From positions 437,818,639 through 437,882,638 of the forward strand of contig JAQMRL010000001.1 of NCBI GenBank assembly GCA_035578175.1: 64,000 nucleotides of DNA, given 5' to 3'. The translations under genes were made by a program, and so were the position numbers. This document shows positions 57,401 to 63,400 of this stretch, in pieces (the first letter of the stretch is position 1; the number at the start of each line of letters is the position of its first letter). Origin of the DNA: Catonia carolina. Its lineage: Eukaryota > Arthropoda > Insecta > Hemiptera > Achilidae. The notes under the pieces were generated by a model. It did no database searches. It saw only the letters and a list, made by a program, of their open reading frames with translations, and was not told where the DNA came from.

Positions 57401-60400
57401 GGTAATTTTGGCTGTTGATGTAACCATCCAAGTGGAACCATGCTTCGTCACCGAAATAAACACGATCAAATATTTCAACACCGTTGTCATTAACAAGAGA
57501 ACCTATCCAACGACAATACTGTATACGTTTCCCATGGTCAACTTCTTTCAGTTCATGAACGACACCGATGCAGTAAGGATGCAGATTTAATTTTTTTTGT
57601 AGCCCTTAAAGCGGAAGATAGTGATAATCCAGCCTGTGAAGATAACATTCTATGTGATTTGCCGGGTGAGGTAGTCAAACGTTGTTTCACATCGTCGAAA
57701 ACTTGTTCTGTTAACACTGATGGTCGACCTGTGCTTTTCCGATCCTGTACACTGCCAGTCTCACGAAATTTATTAATCAGACGCGATATTGTGGTGTTAT
57801 TAGGTACTTCAGAATTGGGAAATTTTAACTGGAACTCGTCTTTCATTCGTTCGTAAGATTTATATGCCCAATAACTTTTAATAATAAAAACATCAATAAT
57901 AATAATAATTCATCCTTTGAAAAAACCATGTTTGAACTTATACAGACACTACAGACACAAATGAATTCTGGGGTAGCACTAGTACATGTCAGTAATACAC
58001 ATGGGTCAACAATGAGTATGGTAGTGCCAACTGTTATTTGGGGGGAAAAAATATTCCCTATGCAGAAAATATTAACCCTTAAACTTCGAAGTGCGTCCTT
58101 TTTGAAACATCCGTTATTAGGACACTTTTTGAAAATTATGGTGGCTTTGTATTTGTTATTGTGTTAATTATGAATGAAGTTGTTCCAGTCTAACAAATTG
58201 TTCCAATATTGTGATTTGTTTTCCAGTGGGCACAATTAATGAAGATCGGTAAAGAAGAATCAGATGACAAGTTGAACCAAGTGCTTAAAACAATTGCTGT
58301 CAATGAATGTTGTACTTTAGTATATACGGTAAGGTTTGTTCTTATGTAATACATTTTAAACAGCTTTTAGTTGTATTTTTTTTTATTTTTTATTCACTAA
58401 CGTGTGTACGTTGCAATCTGTTCAATTCAGAACAATAAGCAACCCCATGACCCAATGAGATGAGAATGATATGTATGACGTGTAAATGAGGTGTAGTCTT
58501 GTACAGACTCAGGCCAACCATTCCTGAGAGAGTATGGTTAATTGAACCCCAACCATCAAAGTACACCGGTAACCACTGTCTAGCATTCAAATCCGTATAA
58601 AAGTAACTAACTTTACAAGGAACCAGGAACCTTCGTCTCCAAAAATCAGCTGTTAGACAGCTGAAAACAGCTTGTAGAGCTATTTAAGTTTGTTTAGTAG
58701 AATTGCATGAATTATTTCATCCTCACATGAAATCTATATGAACAAAATATGGCATGTGCAAGTATGAAAGAATTTCGTTTTATTGTAGATGTGTTAAATG
58801 TATCTCAATTATTGAATATATTATTGAACATTTTTTATTTATTCCAGTAGATTCATGATTCTTAAATATCAAGAAATTTAGTTGGCTAACAATACGATAG
58901 TAGAGTACATTTGTTTTTGGAAGAAGCTTGTAAGGGGAGGGCGAGTAGGTAGAGTAGGGATAGTTTCAACGGGGCAAGTGTTGTCTCCTTCTCACTTAAT
59001 CATCATTCCCTCTCTTTCTAACTGTATACTACTCTGTTACAGCTACTACGCTAGACTAAAAACTAGTTAAAAGCTTTTTATTTTCTGTTGTCTTTTGCCT
59101 TTCTCCATCTGAATCCCATATCTTTAATAATTTTCCACAGTGACCATTTACTTCCTTTGAAATTAATTTTCTCCCTCAAAACGGGGAGTAACAAATTCAA
59201 AGTTGGCCATTCAGCGTTTGTTTTATGAAAATCATATATATTGTTCTTCTCACAACACGCTTATCAAAATCGTCCACTTCACTCTTCACTTTCCTTCTCA
59301 TTCTTTTCTTATTTGGTGTTCTGATTAGCACATCAGGATTTTTTCTTTTTTCTTTCAAAATTCTTAGAACTGTACTACGCGAAATCCCCATAGCTCTGGC
59401 TACACGATTTTACACATCGGTCAGTTAAGTTGGTCCGTTTTGTTCAGCTTCTTTTTTTATAAAATTGTACACACTGACTACATACTCCCTAGCCTGACCG
59501 CGTATTACACTAGCACTCGTGCTCGAATTTCACTACTACAACTAGGTTCCATTTTAATAACTAAATAAATAAAAAATAGAAACGAAACAAAGAATACATA
59601 CAAAAAATTAATATAAACAAAACCAAACAGCAAAAGAGTAAAAACAATAGGTACATAAAACAGTAGGCCTACAACCGAATGCACGAGTTTAAGACTTGAG
59701 AAGGGAATAGAACAACAAAAATATAAAATTACAACATACAGTCAGTGTTTTTAGGATTTATAGTACACTTAGGCTCTTAACGCTGCAAGCACTATGGAGA
59801 GACTGATTACTTCCCCCACCACTAAACAGAACAGCTCAGTGGCACAGAGCGTTCGATCGTGGGAGAGCTTCTAGCTAGAACAAATGACCTGTACTTGATA
59901 AATATATAGTGCTTTGTTTTTGCTCATTTGGTTAGTGGGACTAGCTTTTACACAAGAGGTCTCGGTTTAGATTGTGATCAGATTTGGCATTTTTCCATGA
60001 CTCATGTTTATTTATGACCTTTCATCGTCTGAATTTGTTTTTATTTGTTTTATAATTATTTAAGTGATAAGTTAGCATCACAGCAGCAGAATCCTTATTA
60101 ATATGAGTTTTTTATAAAAAAGATACCTATTTTAACTGCTTTCGTTTTTATTTTAACTTGAACAAGTTATTTTTTCTTTTAACGTTGTTGTTGTTGTTTA
60201 GGTGATCAGCCGAAAGGCTGGTTTGAACCTCTAGAGGTTTTACTAAGTACAATGAGGAGTAAGGTGGTTTACTATTCCCTTCCTCACTGAATGGAAAAGT
60301 ATGCTTATCAGCATGCCGGACCCTCTGAAAAGCACATATTTCCACTCTGCAAATGACATCTTCACTTCATTCACCACAGGATCCAACTGTGTAATGAAAT

Positions 60401-63400
60401 TCATTACTTTCATTTCAGAGGAGATAACTCTGATTAGTGTCTTTTACACTTCTACCTCTTCTGTTCTTAAATGATTCAGTCATTAATTTGGCTGACAATG
60501 AGACAAGAAACAGAACTATTTGTTTTAGCCCTGCAACAAACAGATTGAGTGTAAATAATTGATACTCCACCTGTCTGTTATGGGCATCTTTTAACGTAAG
60601 AAGTTAAGAGAAAATAGAAAAAGAAAGCAGTAAAAAAAAGGTTATCGTTATTTAAAAAAACTCATCATACTAATATTATTGTTTTGTTTAATTTTAAAAT
60701 GTATTGTTCCTTTTTACATGTTGTTCAGTCTGGAACAGAAGGAAAACCGAAAGCAGTTATGTTATCACATGATAACCTAACATGGGATTCGGCTGGCATT
60801 ACCAAACAGTTCAATCTTACGAAAGAGGATAGTGATGTGGTTATCAGCTACCTTCCATTAAGTCATGTTGCAGCACAGGTTAGAACGTAAATATCGCATA
60901 CAACAATTTAATAAATAAAGCATTAGTGGCCGCCTTCAAATCGTAGCGGTTAGCGTGATAGCGTACTGTCACTGCCACCCTTTCTAATTAATCATTTACT
61001 GTGTTGCCGGCCTTCAATACTTCTTCCAGCCTTTGTCGGCGCGATAGGCCCTTTGGCGGTGTACCGACAAACCTTTCGGCTGCGCACCGACAGAGGCCTT
61101 TGTCATCAAGGTCGAGCCAGTAACCTCCTCCTACCACAGCGCTCTCGGCGACTATAAAAAGAGCGCTCCACTGAGCTGAGCGATTCAATTCCGATCCAGA
61201 CACAGAGAGATTCACTTCCACCAGTCTACAGCATCGACAAGATGTCCACCACGGCACACATCTGCCGGACTCCAGCGAAGACAAATCAACGACCCCGCAA
61301 GAGAGAAGATGATGCTTCTGCTCGCCGACCCGTCACCGTAAGCCGTCGACCCGACCGTTATCGTCCACTGACGCGAGCAATGCCCACAGCGGTTCCTCGA
61401 CCAAGTCTTACGCCCGCCGGATCCGACGAAGCAGCCATCGACGCACTACTTCGAGGGAAGAAGATAATGTCTCCGCTGGACGACGACACGCCGTGTCGCC
61501 CAGCTCTTCGACCGCCACAACGATTACGACCGGCCCTACACATCAAGATGACCACCGCTTAAACGGCCCTTTTCAGGGCCACCAAAATTAAAGGTTTTAA
61601 CTCGCCATCCGGTGACAGTACCATAGTGGAGGTCCTGGGTTCGATTCCTGGCCAGGGTCTTGAAATTTCCCCAAGTCAAAACCCACTGTTCTCGATGCCT
61701 TACCCACCGTAGCTGTTATAACAGCTAATAACCAAAAATAATAACCAAGCAGTTGATGCGACTTTGAATTGATAAATAAAAAACACCAGTAATATAAAGA
61801 TCTGTGTTATATTTGTGTTTTTTTTATAGTTAATGTTGCTTATCAAGATGAAAAATTACAATACTGTATAAAATGTTTTTCTTAGTAAATAAACAATGTT
61901 ACTCTGTGGTAATTGTCATACAAAGACGATTATTTTTAAATGTTCAGAAAAGATTTCAAGTTTTAATAATATCTGGATAACAAGTGGTAGTGTACAAGTT
62001 ATGTGGATACAAGCTTGCAGATTACGAACAGCCGAAATTGCCATATTTACAGTAGCAATGTATTGGTCATACTTACAAGTATAATAAAACAATAATAATA
62101 AAAATATTATTAATATTATTTTTGTTTCCCAAAAACATTACCTCGTGGGTATTGTTTTTCCCTTTTATTGAACTTCATGATAAATGCTGGGTTATTGATT
62201 TAATTATATTTTTTTTAACTGTAACTGATATAGTCTTGAGTTATCTGTGATTTTAGTAGTGTGTAAACATTCAGTTTCTTTTTATCTTTATACTGATTAT
62301 TTTGTGAAAAAGTGATTTTATTATTATATATGTATATATTTAAATATTTTTCAAATCAAAGGTGTAATTAATGTTTGTTAGGTATCATCTTAATTTTGTA
62401 CTTTTAAGTTTATTTAATTTCCTGAATGTAATTACAAATTACGAGAACAGTTACAAATAGAAGGTGGTTTGATTAATACTGATGAGGCAAAGTATCAAGG
62501 AAAGGGTGTTTTTAAAACTGGACTTCTTATACATATGATTGATAATTAAAAAGATGGTAATAATTGACCAGAGTTGCAATTTAGCCTAACTTGGACTAAT
62601 CTTAATAGATCTATCTGGTAAATAAACAAATCTGACAATCTCATAATCGTGGGAAATCCCATGATTATAGGCTAATTATTAGTGGGGTAATTTTTTGAGC
62701 GAAGAAAAATTGATAATATGTTTTTATGTAATAAGTTGACGCTTTGTATCAGTTTTATAGAAACTGTTTTTTTTAAATATGTTTAATTTATTTATTTCAG
62801 GTCACTGATATTTACTGTCCATTGACACTTGGTGCTAAAGTGGTTTTTGCTGACAAAGATGCACTTAAGGTAATAATTATTTTATTAATTACTTACGAGT
62901 TAATTTTATTCATTAAATTTGTTGGTTTTATCATTTAAAAAAAGAGCTTATAAATATGATTATACAAATTGCTATTTAAAATAAACCGTTTTAAATTTAG
63001 GCTATATTAAGACAGTTCTTTAAATTTTTGTTAGTATTAATTTATATTTATAATGATTTTTAAAATACAAGGTGTAGGTATTAAATAACGAGACTGATAG
63101 TGTAAAAAAAATTTATTTTAATTTTATACATAATCACTTATTGTCACAGACCATCAGAAACGATTACAATATTGTTGGTGGTTTCGAACTTTGGCTGGAG
63201 AAAATGGTATTCAATTGTTGGATCATTTTTATTTAGTGATGAGGAACAACATTTTACACAGCTCAAGGAGAATAAACTCACGCTGCCGTACCTATACCGG
63301 TTGCACACATTTGTAAGATTTACTCACTTGTAAGTCTCTACAATAAACACGCGTTCTTTCTTGGAAAAAAACATTGCTGACACAATATAACGAAACGACT

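Larger units (their letters stand above)
60967..61617 (+). mobile_element. LTR-like element H2, compact and apparently intact
   Basis: Starts TGTCACTG and ends CGGTGACA, flanked by GTAC (60963-60966 and 61618-61621). It has the same 5' sequence as H1 (ctaattaatcatttactg), a TATA box at 61153, the initiator-like ttcaattc at about 61185, a 106-codon frame and a single histone-type stem-loop ending 37 bp before the 3' terminus. Total 651 bp. Solo LTR is the favoured reading because of TG...CA ends and a 4-bp duplication. Lies in ACSBG intron 8. Confidence 0.75.
60927..61791 (+). mobile_element. SINE-E (tRNA-derived) split by element H2
   Basis: The head segment (tagcggttagcgtgatagcg) lies before H2. 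Box B (gggttcgattcctgg), the body and the tail (accaagcagttgatgcgact) follow it. The GTAC duplicated by H2 lies between. The tail resembles that of SINE-A. Confidence 0.72.
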
